Assembly: GCA_933228675.1 (NCBI GenBank)
Contig: OW121741.1
Span: forward strand, 114,822,694-114,886,693
DNA length: 64,000 bases
Reading direction: 5' to 3'
Source of the DNA: Stomorhina lunata
Taxonomy: Eukaryota; Arthropoda; Insecta; Diptera; Rhiniidae
In this document: one piece after another, positions 21,585-33,384 of the stretch
Layout of the letters: every line of letters starts with the position of its first letter
Position numbering within the stretch: position 1 is the first letter of the stretch
Made by a program: the position numbers and the translations under genes
The notes under the pieces: generated by a model
What the model was told of the DNA's origin: nothing
Databases searched by the model: none
Seen by the model: only the letters and a program-made list of their open reading frames with translations

Positions 21585-22715
21585 AAAAAATCTCTATAAA
21601 ATTAAAAAAATGTCCTTTTTAAATTTTTAAAAAACTTCCTATAGAAATAGTAAATTTTTGAAAAATTTAATATAAAAATAAAAAATTTTTGACAAATTTT
21701 CTATAAAAATTGTAAATTTTTGAAAAATGTCCTATAAAAATAGTAATTTTTTGAAAAATTTCCTATGAAAATAGTGAATTTTTAAAAAGTTTTATGTAAA
21801 AATAGTAAATTTTAAAAGATTTTTCTATAAAAATAGTCAATTTTTGAAAAATTTCTTATAAAAAAAATTTAATTTCTGAAAAATGTCCTATGAAAATAGT
21901 ACGTTTTTGAAAAATGTTCTATAAAAATAGTAAAGTTTTTATGTACAAAATTGACACTATTTTTTTTGTATCAAAATTTTGTTAGAGAAAAATTGTTGCC
22001 AAGAAGTGTGATAACTTTTGTATCGAAAATTTTTTAAAAAAAAATTTGTAGCAAAAAATTTCTAAAGAATAATTTTGGTATCAAAATTTTTGTAAAGAAA
22101 AATGTTTGTTTCAAAAAAATTTTTCTTTTTAAAAACTAAGATTTTATTTATGAAAATTTTTGACATGAAAATTCTACTGTATAAAGTTTTGGATACAAAA
22201 ATTACAATATCAAGAAAGTTTTTTCTATAAAAAAAATTTTGATGCAAAAATTCTATTTTAGAAGAAAGTTTACTTAAAAAAAATTTTTGATACAAAAATA
22301 TTACTAAAGAAAATTTTTGATACAAAATTTTACCAAAGAAAATTTTTGTTACCAAAATTTTACTAAACAAAATTTTTGATACCAAAATTTTACTAAAGAA
22401 AATTTTTGATACCAAAATTTTACTAAAGAAAATTTTTGATACAAAAATTTTACTAAAGAAAATTTTTCGTACACAAATTTTACTAAAGAAAATTTTTGAT
22501 ACAAAAATTTTACCAAAGAAAATTTTTGATACAAAAATTTTACTAAAGAAAATTTTTGATACAAAAATTTTACTAAACAAAATTTTTGATATAAAAATTT
22601 TACTAAAGAAAATTTTTGATACAAAAATTTTACTAAAGAACATTTTTGATATACAAATTTTACTAAAGAAAATTTTTTATACAAAAATTTTTACTTAATA
22701 AAATTTTTGATACAA
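21585..22715. repeat. AT satellite: diverged 31-bp part, then regular 30-bp array
   Basis: The segment 21585-21945 is degenerate 31-bp type. From about 22060, and most regularly from 22300 to 22690, the unit is 30 bp (ACAAAAATTTTACTAAAGAA plus AATTTTTGAT). Because 30 is divisible by 3, two reverse-strand frames (22062-22643 and 22349-22684) stay open and spell 10-residue repeats. I regard these as by-products of the period. Confidence 0.92.
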
Positions 22716-24954
22716 AAAAAATCAGATATTATTTTGAACCTTAATATGAATTAAAACTACAATTTGTTTAAATGTCAATTAATTTTGAACATTGATTTAT
22801 TATGAATAAGTAGAAATAAAAACTTAACGACATTTTGCTTTTAAAAAACTTTTTATACAAATTTGATGTTGAATAAATAATTGAATAAAAAGTAAAAAAA
22901 TAAAATCAAGGTATTTCAAAAGTTCAACGATTCTGTGTGAATAAATGTTATGTGATGCTAAGGAATACTAGTTGTTTGTAAATGTAATATGTTGTAACAT
23001 TTGACTAGGAAAATATTTTAGAAAATATACAATAAATATATAGGCATGCATGTATATACAAATACATACACGTGAAAATAAAAAACTCATTTACACATAC
23101 AAATTTGCACAAAAACAAAAGTTATTGCAGATGAATGATAGTGTAAATAATTTAAAATTACGTTCTTTGCATATACTCTGTATTCATTCATATATAGTCT
23201 CTACAAAAATTACACATATAAAAAAGAAGGAATTGAGAATATTTTATGGAGTTAAGCAAAAAACTATGAACACTTAGACGAAGAAATAGTAAAATGAAAA
23301 AAGGTATTTCTGACTTTTATGCTCAATTTAGCGGGTGATGTTAAACTATGCCAGCAATGATGAGAAATGTGTGTAGAAGTTAAAATTCATTTCACAGAAG
23401 GTGTAAACATGTTACAGGGAAAATTGGAAAGTTCGTTATGCCATGACAAGAAGTGACATCAAATTCTGGGTAGATAAAAAAAAAATTCTTTTGCATGCCA
23501 TTTTCTGGCTTAAATTTAAAAGACTTAAAAAAATTATTTGAATTTTTTTTATAAGACAAACAATTTGTTAGACTCGGCTTAGTTTTATGTATAACTAAGG
23601 CAAAAATTAAGCATTGTTCTATGGAATGTAAATGACCATTTAATTAAGTTTTAAGAAAATATTTTCACGTTTCTTGTTAAGAAAACTGAAGGCACTAGAA
23701 CAAAAAATTTAAATTTACTAACAAAAGCTTATTTAGAAATCACTATATTTTTAGAAAATTCCTTTTGTAACCCAGAACTAAGTTAGCTTTTTGTTTGTTT
23801 TAATTTTTTAAGTCAAAATAAGTAACAAGCATGAGTCTGCAAAAATATGGCAGCCATAAAACAAAAAACGAGATGCGAATATTTAAGTAAAAATTCTCGT
23901 TTTTGTTTCTGTACACTTTAGAAAATTTTCATGAATTTTTTTCTTTTTGTTCAAACTATGTAGTAATTTATTTGTTTAGTTTGCGTTTGTTTTGTATGCT
24001 TTTCTAAGATTTTCTTATGGCCATTGTTGAGATTTTTGAAGCCAAACAAATATTTTTAGACTTTATTTTTGTTTTTTTTTTTTTTGGGGAAGCTAAAGTT
24101 TCTTGTATTTTCCCGAAAATATAATATGAACAAAAAAAATTTTTTTAATTAATGCAAATTGTTATTAAATAAGTATTTGCTATTATATTTGAACGAAAAT
24201 GTTTTAGTATGGGTTTTTCTGTTGTTATGGTATCTATATTTGCAAAGTGATTTTGATTAGTTTACCTATTAGTATAAAATTAATTTGCATAGAAAACGTA
24301 TAAATATATAAAATATTAATCATACGCCCAGTGCAATATTTTTGCATTTGCCAAAAATTATGCTACAGATTTTTTAACTGTGTTCATCTTAAGTTACATA
24401 TCAATCATACGTACAGAATACATTAATTACATTGGTTTTTGGTATTTATTCGATAAAACATGAACTGCTAGAAAGATTTGAACGAAATTTGGAACATAAG
24501 TTTAAGAAGAGTTAAGATTTTAGAATAATATCTTAATACGAGTTTAGTGTTTTGACAGAGGGATTTAGTAAAGGTCAAAGTTTAATTTCAGGTATAAAAA
24601 AACCTTTTGGCAATATGATCTGATCAAAATGATAATTTATTCAATATTTTTACATAATTATATTTGAAATTTATATGTCTAACATGATTTTTTTTGAGTA
24701 GAGCTCCTTTATATCCATTTTCAAACCTTTTCTGCATAAATCGGGTTGAATTTAAACATCTTTGTGAACTACAGTAGTTCGTGGAGTATTCATAAATATC
24801 TAGCGACTTCAAGAAATAGTGTATCGGTTTCAAATCGCACTATATCAGTGACCAATTAAGAACAGCTCCTCTTGAAATTACGATGCGTTATAATTGATTA
24901 TGCAGAATATGCAATGTGGGAGAAGCTATGTGGCATGTAGCTTTGTCTAATTGA
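22716..24954. other. AT-rich spacer without recognisable gene
   Basis: The sequence is low-GC and mostly non-repetitive, with homopolymer runs (for example T at 24070-24085). No credible coding frame, tRNA or transposon end was found. Confidence 0.5.
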
Positions 24955-26760
24955 AACCAAATTTTGAAAAATTTTCTATAAAGAGTCAAATTTTGAAAAA
25001 TTTTCCATAAAAGTCAAATTTTGGAAGATTTCCTATAAAAAGTAAATTTTTGAAAAATTTTCTATAAATAGTAAATTTTTTGAAAATTTCCTTAAAAAGT
25101 ATTTTTTTTTTCCTAAAAAAGTCAATTTTTGAAAAATGTTCTATTAGAAGTCAATTTTTTAAAAATTTTCTATAAAAATAAATTTTTGAAAAATTTTCTA
25201 TAAAAAGTCAATTTTCGAAAAATTTTTGAAAATTTTCCTATAAAAAGTTAATATTTGAGAAATTTCCTATAAAAAGTCAATTTTTGAAAAATTTTCTATA
25301 AAAAGTAATTTTTTGAAAAATTTCCTATAAAAAGTAAATTTTTGAAAAATTTCCTACAAAAAGCAAATTTTTGAAAAATTTCCTATAAAAACTAAATTTT
25401 TTAAAAATTTCCTATAAAAACTAAATTTTTGAAAAATTTCCTATCAAAAGTCAATTTTTAAAAAATTGCTATAAAAAGTCAGTTTTTGAAAAATTTTTGA
25501 AAAATTTCCTATAAAAGGTAAATTTTTGAAAAATTACCTATAAAAAGTCAATTTTTGAAAAATTTCCTATAGAAAGAAAATTTTTGAAAAATTTCCTATA
25601 AAAACTAAATTTTTGAAAATTTTCCTATAAAAAGCCAATTTTTAAAAAACTAATATAAAAAGTCAATTTTCAAAAAATTTTAAATAAAAAGTTAATTTTT
25701 GAAAAATTTCAATTGTTGAAAAATTTCCAATTTTTCCATTCAATTTTTTAAAAAGTGAATTTTTTTGAAAAATTTCCTATAAAAAGTAATTTTTGAAAAA
25801 TTTTCTATAAAAAGTAGTTTTTTGAATAATTTCCTATAAAAAGAAAATTTTTGAAAAATTTTCTATAAAAAGTAGTTTTTTGAAAAATTTCCTATAAAAA
25901 AAAAATTTTGAGGCCCTATGCTCCACTGGGAGTCAAGGATAACAGAAGAAGAAGAAGAAAATTTTGGAAAAATTTCATATCAAAAGTAAATTTTTAAAAA
26001 TTTCTTATAAAAAGTAAATTTTTGAAAAATTCCTATAGTAAGTAAGTTTTAAAAAAATTTTCTATAAAATTACAAACTTCCTAAAAAACCAATTTTTGAA
26101 AAATTTCCTATAAAAAATAAATTTTTGAAAAATTTCCTATAAAAAGTCAAAATATGAAAAATTTTCTATAAAAAGTAAATTTTTGAAAAATTCTTGTAAA
26201 TTTTGAAAATTTTCTTATAAAAAGTCACTTTTTGAAAAATTTTGTTTAAAAAAGTAAATTTTTGAAAAAATTCCTTTAAAAAAGTCACTTTTTGAAAAAT
26301 TTCCTTTAAAAAGGCAATTTTTGAAAAATTTCCTTAAAAAGTAAATTTTTGAAAAATTTCCTATAAAAAGTAAATTTTTGAAAAATTTTTTATAAAAAGT
26401 CAATTTTTGAAAAATTTCTTATAAAAAGTAAATTTTTAAAAAAGTTGCTATAAAAAGTGAATTTTTCAAAAATTTTCTATAAAAAGTCAAGTTTTGAAAA
26501 TTTTCTTGTAAAAAATCAATTTTTGAAAAATTTCCTATAAAAAGTCAAATTTTGTAAAATTTTTTACAAATAGTAAATTTTTGAAGAATTTTCTAAAAAA
26601 GTCAATTTTTAAAAAATTTCCTATAAAAGGTAAATTTTTTAAAATTTTCTTATAAAGAGCCAAGTTTTGAAAAATTTCCTTAAGAAGTCAATTTTTGAAA
26701 AATTTCCTTTAGAAATGTCAATTTTCGAAAAATTTTTTATAAAAGTCAATTTTTCATAGA
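24955..26760. repeat. 29-bp AT satellite
   Basis: The unit contains AAAAAGTCAATTTTTGAAAA and ATTTCCTAT, and landmarks repeat every 29 bp. It is the 31-bp family minus two bases, with GTCA/GTAA variants mixed. The array is moderately diverged and interrupted at 25911-25957 by a LINE 3' end. Confidence 0.92.
25902..25966 (+). mobile_element. RTE-like LINE 3' stub (47 bp) with target duplication
   Basis: The segment 25911-25957 (AGGCCCTATGCTCC..., GGGAGTCAAGGATAACAGAA, then GAA repeats) is nearly identical to the reverse complement of the 3' end of the LINE fragment near 52294-52340. It is flanked by AAAATTTTG at 25902-25910 and 25958-25966. This is an extreme 5' truncation by target-primed insertion into the satellite. 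The AT-rich duplication alone is weak evidence; the shared GC-rich 3' end is strong. Confidence 0.82.
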
Positions 26761-29700
26761 AAAAATAATATTTATATAGAAAAATGTGTGTTTGATAAAA
26801 AATTTTTTTTTCCATAGAAACAATTTTGTATATGTTTTTATATAGATAAATTTATGTAAAACACAAATTTTTTTATAAATGTAGAAAATTGTTTGCATAC
26901 CACAAAGATTTTTCTTTAATATAGAAAAATTCTTCAAACTACTGTCTAACTTAACATGTTAAAGTTACAAATTAAAAAATGTTTGAAGGAAAAAATATAT
27001 AAATTTCATAGCATCATTATTGTTTTTATTATACAGGCATTTTTGGATTTTTGGAAAATTTTATAAATTATTCACCATCAAATACAGTTGTGGAAAACTA
27101 ACGACTTATGAGCATAGCTAGTTTTATATTAAATACAAATAAGTGCAATATAACGTTTTTGATATATGATTAATTTTTTTCATTTTAATAAAAAAAAATA
27201 AAATATCCATTATAACTGTTAAAGTTTACTTATATACCCTGTGGGAAATTTTTACTATATTTTGATGAGCTATTTACAAAATGTTTTTATAAATAATTTT
27301 CTTTAACCCTTGTCTTTGTGATTCAAAACTTTTAAACTTAAAACTTACAAAGTAAATACGTAAGGAAAAATTACAATATTTATGATCATCAATATTGAAT
27401 TTGTTACAGAAAATGTTAGCGGTCGATACCATTGCCATTTCTTTTACAAAAAAGTGTGTCTAAGACATTGATAGGATTTTTTTTGACATGATATGACTTA
27501 GTTTTAAAATCAAATTTCCTACTGGCTTTTTATGTATGTTATACAATTTTTATAATTCATATGCATACAAATTTATATGAATATGTTAATTTTTCATTTT
27601 TCTGGCATATGATTTATATAACTAAATAAATTTTCCTCTAAACTATTTGTTTTTTCTAAAGCATAATTTTTTCAGAAAATTTACTATATATGTATAAGTA
27701 TTATTGTTTCAATATTTTTTATTATTAACTAAACCAATGTTTAGATAGTTTTCGCTAGAGGCAAACGGTAAAAAGTGAAAATTATATATTTATTTTTATA
27801 GCAGCATCATCATCATCGTCATCGTTGTTTTTCTCATCATAACATTTTGTAAAATCATTCTATTACACGGTATTTTTCTCTGACATTCATATACTGTAAA
27901 GTCCATGTGTATTAAAGTAGAAAAAAAATGTTTAAAGGGATTTTTTTCCATAGTATAAACTCCAATGTATGTACGTCTGGGTTTTTCCTCATTTTTCTAA
28001 CCAACAATACGTACGTATGAGTAACATCAACCTTGCACTTTTTCTAAAGTTTTTACGCTTCGTAAAGCATAAAAATGTTGCAAAAAGGTGTAAATATCGT
28101 ATGTTGCAAGTTTTTCTAGTTATTTTAGCATTAAATGCATCTTTGAGTGTTATAAATCCACAAGATTTAAATTGTTTTTTTCTTGTAAGAGCAATTCTTT
28201 CATAAAATTGAAGGTTGAAAATTGGATGATAGTGTATGGTATTAGGGTAGACGTTTGATATATCAATGGAAAGTGATTGTTTACTTATTTTAATATAACC
28301 CAATGTGATGATGATTTTATCCCCTTTTTTGTTTATTGGATCAATTATCAGGGCAAACTCCTACCTTTTGATTGCATTGTAGTGGAACTAGAGAAGAGGA
28401 ATATATGGATAAATAGTTAAATTCTTTGAATTACTATAACACAAAGCATTTCTATACCAATGAAACAGTGAAAATGAAGCCACTTAGCATTTATGCTCTA
28501 ATGAATTAATAGAGGTGTTGACCTTTATGTTTCCAATAAACACCTATGCCCTTTCTTGTACGAAGAATATACGATATTATACATTTTTAAAATACTAAGC
28601 AATTTGAATGCTTCTTGCGATAATTGTAAGATGACTCTACTGTTCAAGATGTCTCAGACTTTTGCTGATATATGTTCTAAGGAAATCAAATAAAGTGCAT
28701 TATATCTTGTACAGTTGTAAGAAACTGAGATACTCAATTCTGATATTAAACACAGAGTGTAATTTTTAAGGTAACAGAAATATAACCATATACGGACACC
28801 ATTACTTGATAAAATAAAAATACCTGTGTCTTTCAAACAAACTTCTTTTCCATGACTAAATCTCAAAAAACTTTGAAAAACTAGATTTTGTTTATCTTTT
28901 TACCCTGTTCAGGCCCATAAGTACCAAACCATTCATAATTCAAGGAAACTGTCAAGTACACAAATGTACCTTAGGTTAATATAAAACTTAGTAGAACACA
29001 TGAACTTCCTAGATATAATTCTTAACAACATACGCTGCACACTGGGACTTTGCTGGCAAAAAATATATTTTTCATGTATAAAATATCAAAAATGCAATGA
29101 TAAAGTTTTGTAGAAAACTGTTAAGGGAAATGCATCATTCGATGTTTTTATTTTTTCCTTCTAAGTAACATGTCAAAGTCACCTTAATGAAATTCTGCAG
29201 AAACTGCCTTTGATTTTCTAACTTTAATGGTTCGGTTACATACATTGTTTTTGCGATATATATATTTAGTGTAAAAATATTTTAAAAATATATTACTTCT
29301 AAATAAATTTAAAAAAATATATATTGGAAATCGATAATAGTTTACAAGATATAAAGGTTTTAATTATGGCACTTAAAAATAAAGAGTTTTCTTGGAAAAA
29401 AGAAGGTTAGCTTTGCCTTGATTTGTTCTCTGGCTACAATCAAATAAAAGGTGGAAGTGTATTCTATCGATTTAATAAATAAAATTTCCACAAAATTCCA
29501 TACTATTGAACAAAGTTATAAATTTTATAAAAAAAGTCACATGCAATTTCAGCTCAATATTTCAAAGAAACATCATATATAAAAAGTATCGCATACTTTT
29601 AGGCTTAATTATTATCATATTACAAATAATAATAACGATTTGTTAAAGATCATTTACATGGTATTTAAAAGAAGTGATGAATAATAAAAACAAAAACAAA

Positions 29701-29834
29701 ACAGATCCAAATTTCAATGTATGAAGAAATCCCAATGTGCCCCATAGAGAAAACATTTAACGCTATTATTGGTCTTTTATCATGTAGTATCTTCGAGGTT
29801 TACTAAATTCTGCACTTTAAAATAACACAGCAAT
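26761..29834. other. AT-rich spacer without recognisable gene
   Basis: The first 180 bp are decayed satellite-like sequence. A short CAT-triplet run lies at about 27800-27830. Several frames of about 80-100 codons (for example 27989-28303 reverse) lack any family resemblance and are not called. Confidence 0.5.
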
Positions 29835-31430
29835 TTAGGATGACTCAACAGCTTTTAAATTCAATATAACTCAATATAACTCAGCAGTTGGAGATATATG
29901 AGTAGTTTAAGATGACCCTAAAGTTACAACTGACTCATTAATAAACAACGACTTAGCAGTTTGAGATTACTGAGCAATTTAAGATAAGCGATTAGAGATG
30001 ACTTATCACCTAATGTCTACTTATTAGTTTGAGATGACTCAGCTGTTTTAAGATGACTGACCAGTTTGTAATGACTAAGAAATTACAGATAGTGCATTAG
30101 TTTACAATGACTTATCAGTTAGAGATGACTCATCTAGATGACTCAGCAGCTTAGGATGACTCAGCTATTAGAGATGACTTAGCAGTTTTCAGATGACTCA
30201 CTGTTTTGAAATGACTCAGCAGTTTAAGTTAACACAATCAGTTCGAGGTGACTCAGCAGTTTTAAGATGTTGGGATGACTCATCAGTTAAAGATTATGCA
30301 TTAGTTTACTAATCAGTTAGATATGATTTATTAGTTAACGATGACTCAGAAGTTCGAGATGGCTTAGCAGTTTACAGATGACTTACTAGTTGGAGATGAC
30401 TCAACAGTTAAAGATAACTCAGAAATTAGTGATAAATACTCAATAAACTAGCAGTTTGAGATAACTCAGAAGTTTTAAGATGACTGACTGTGTTTCGGAT
30501 TATGTATCAGTTTATAATGACTTATCATTTAGAGAAGACTCACTAGTTAATGATGACTTAAAAGTTCGAGATGACTTAGCAGCTAAGGATGACTCACTAG
30601 TTAACGATGACTTAAAAGTATGAGATCAGCTTAGGAAGACTCAGCTATTAGAGATGACTTAGTAGTTCTCAGATGACTATCCGTTTTGAAATGACTCAGC
30701 AGTTTAAGATAACACACGGAGTTCGAGGTGACTCAGCTGGTTAAACATTTTTGGGATGACTCATGAGTTTGAGATTAAGTATAAGATTAAGATGACTCAT
30801 CAGTTAGAGATGGCTCATTAGTTAACAAAGACTTTAAAGTTTGAGATGACTCACCAGTTGAAGATGACTCAGAAGTTAGAGACTACTAATAAATTTGTAA
30901 TGACTCTGTAGTTGCAGATGACTCATAAGTAATTGGTGTCCTAGCAATTATTGATGACTCATTAGTAAACTACGACTAAGTTGATCGAAATGACTTAGCA
31001 ATTTAAAAAATCCCAGAATTTCAAAATGTCTCAGCAATTTGTGATGTCTCTGACTTAGCATTTCAATATGACTGAGCAGATCGAGATAACTCAACAGTTT
31101 GAGATTATTCAGCAGTTCATAATGAACCAGTATACATGTATAAATGTTATGTGGCGACTGGGATACATGTATACACCAGGGAACTGCGAAGCAGAGTTGG
31201 CACTGGACACAGTAGTTGAAGATGACTCAGAAGTTAATGGTATCTTAGAAGTTATTGATGACTCATTAGTAAACAACGACTTAGTTGATCGAGATGACTC
31301 AGCAATTAAAAAAAATCAAAATTTCGAAATGCCTCAACAACTTGTGATGTTTCAGTTGTATAAAATGACTTAGCATTTCGATATGACTGCGCAGATCGAG
31401 ATGACTCAACAGTTCGAGATACATCGGGGA
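29835..31430 (+). repeat. TGACTCA minisatellite, about 1.6 kb
   Basis: This is a degenerate tandem array with a unit of roughly 16-20 bp, commonly GATGACTCAGCAGTTT, with variants TGACTTA, TTAGTTA and CGAG. By hand I count about 25 exact TGACTCA heptamers. Toward the right end, a segment with GGAACTGCGAAGCAGAGTTG near 31180 recurs, slightly changed, near 31430. A 101-codon frame at 31068-31373 runs through the repeat and is probably not a gene. Perfect 12-bp arms (GTATACATGTAT) lie at 31130-31141 and 31163-31174. Confidence 0.88.
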
Positions 31431-33384
31431 ACTGCGAAACAAAGTTGGCACTGGGACACAGGATATACCAGGGAACTATGGAGCAGACTTGTGACTACCT
31501 TTAAAATTTTAGATTCCTTGATACTTGTCCGCTTCTTGTAAGAATGATAAAAAGCATAATAAGTACATGCCCGAAGACTGATTTGGCCCCGTAAAGATAG
31601 GAAACTTTTTCTCTGATTAGACAAATTATTACCCTCATTATAATGACCAAATTTATCCATAATGTACTTTATTAAAAGTCTTGGAAATATATAAAGCCAT
31701 AACTTTACTTTAGTAAAAATGGTAAATAAAATAACATATTTTTTCCAATAGGAAGGAAAGTAAATGGTAAGTGTATTATTAGCAATTTTTTAAAAGGGTG
31801 GGAATTGAGGAACTAGGCTTGACCCTTAAAAAAATAACCAGAAGTTTATACTGCCCTAATAAGAGGTAAATACTTTCGCATAAAGTCGCTATTTTGCTAC
31901 TTTTCATCATTGCGAAAAAATTGCCTCTTTATTTATCATAAAAGATTCTAGATTTTGTTTCTACAACTCCCCTATTTTGATTTTTCAAAATATTTATTTA
32001 AATTATCATTACTAGTATTTATTTTTCCGCTGTGAAAAAAAACAGTTTAAATATAGCCGGAAATTAATGTTTTTTTATGGTATCCCAATAATCGTTTCAA
32101 TTTAAATGTCTAAATTTCCGGTTAACATTTTTTTTTTCATATCAGCAAATCTTTTACATAAACATAACAAATACACATATACATTTATAATGTGTGAATG
32201 TTAAGTAAAGAATACATTTACATAAGTCCGTTATAGGATTTATACATATTAGATAAATACAAACAAATATTGAATTATTTATAGCGACATGTTCTATAAA
32301 CATGTTTTACATATTTGTTGTAGGTTCAAATATAAAATGTGATATGTTAGTCTATATTTCTATCCCTTAAATTTTCTATCTATCATAAGATGAATCTTTA
32401 AGATATATTTAATAAATACCAAGATTATTACAAATCATCAGAATGACAGAAAACACATTTGGACCCTTTTTTTCTTTGCTCGCTCAAAGTAATAAAGTAT
32501 AAATCTAAGCCTTCAACAGCAAAATGTATATAAGTTTTGTATTTGTATATGTTTGTAACTAAAACTTAATAAGGTTGCCTGCAGGGTGATGTAAAGAACG
32601 ATGTAAGGAGCCACAAATAGTCTTGAGTTATTATTAAACTAATAAAACTGTCAATCGTTGTTAGACTTAAATGACATTGATCCAAGAAATACTTATATTA
32701 CTGTTTATGATCATACTCAAGGCATATGTGTTTCGTTTGTACATAAATGACACTGTTTAACAAAAAAAAAAAACTTTTGTTTAAGCCAAGGCTTTATTAA
32801 TACTATTCGGAATCCGGGGTAGTAAAATAAGCCATTGAGAAGAGGTTTGCTTAGTTTTAAGGAGACAGGTGAGATTAAGGACGATTTTTATAGTGGACGC
32901 TAACGAAAACATCAAAAAAATCATTTTGTATGATCGTAAAGATAGCTAATACTCTAAGTATACAAAATAAATGTGTTGAACATATCCTGGCTAAATATTT
33001 GGGTATACCAAGTAATTGACCAAAATGAGATCATCGAGATTGTGATTTCGAGTAGTGTTTAGAGCTCAAATAACCCGAATTTTTAGAATGATTATTATGT
33101 GAACCTTTCTTTTATACGGAATCAAACCAATAGTAGAGTGGACTGAAATAGTTGTCTGACAAGATTGTGGCATCAGAAGCTTAAGATTTGCATGATATAA
33201 TATCATTAACTATCTTCAAAAGGGGTAATGCTATTGAAAGGCTAAAGACATATCATGCAAAAATTTTTCTAGCGCACACATCCCATAACCGAACACCTCC
33301 AATAACAAACAAACTTTGTAGAACCGCTATAATAAAAATAACTGTTTTTAGTAGGTACCTTTTAAAACCGAACACAAATGAAGC
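31431..33384. other. AT-rich spacer without recognisable gene
   Basis: No coding family, RNA gene or transposon signature was recognised. Short frames (for example 31406-31660 reverse) have no familiar motif. Confidence 0.5.

Noticed and set aside
22062..22684. 193- and 111-codon reverse frames with decapeptide repeats as genes
   Set aside because: They are explained by the 30-bp satellite period. Two overlapping frames are equally open and there is no start context or domain.
31068..31373. 101-codon forward frame in the TGACTCA array
   Set aside because: It runs through degenerate minisatellite units and shows no known motif.
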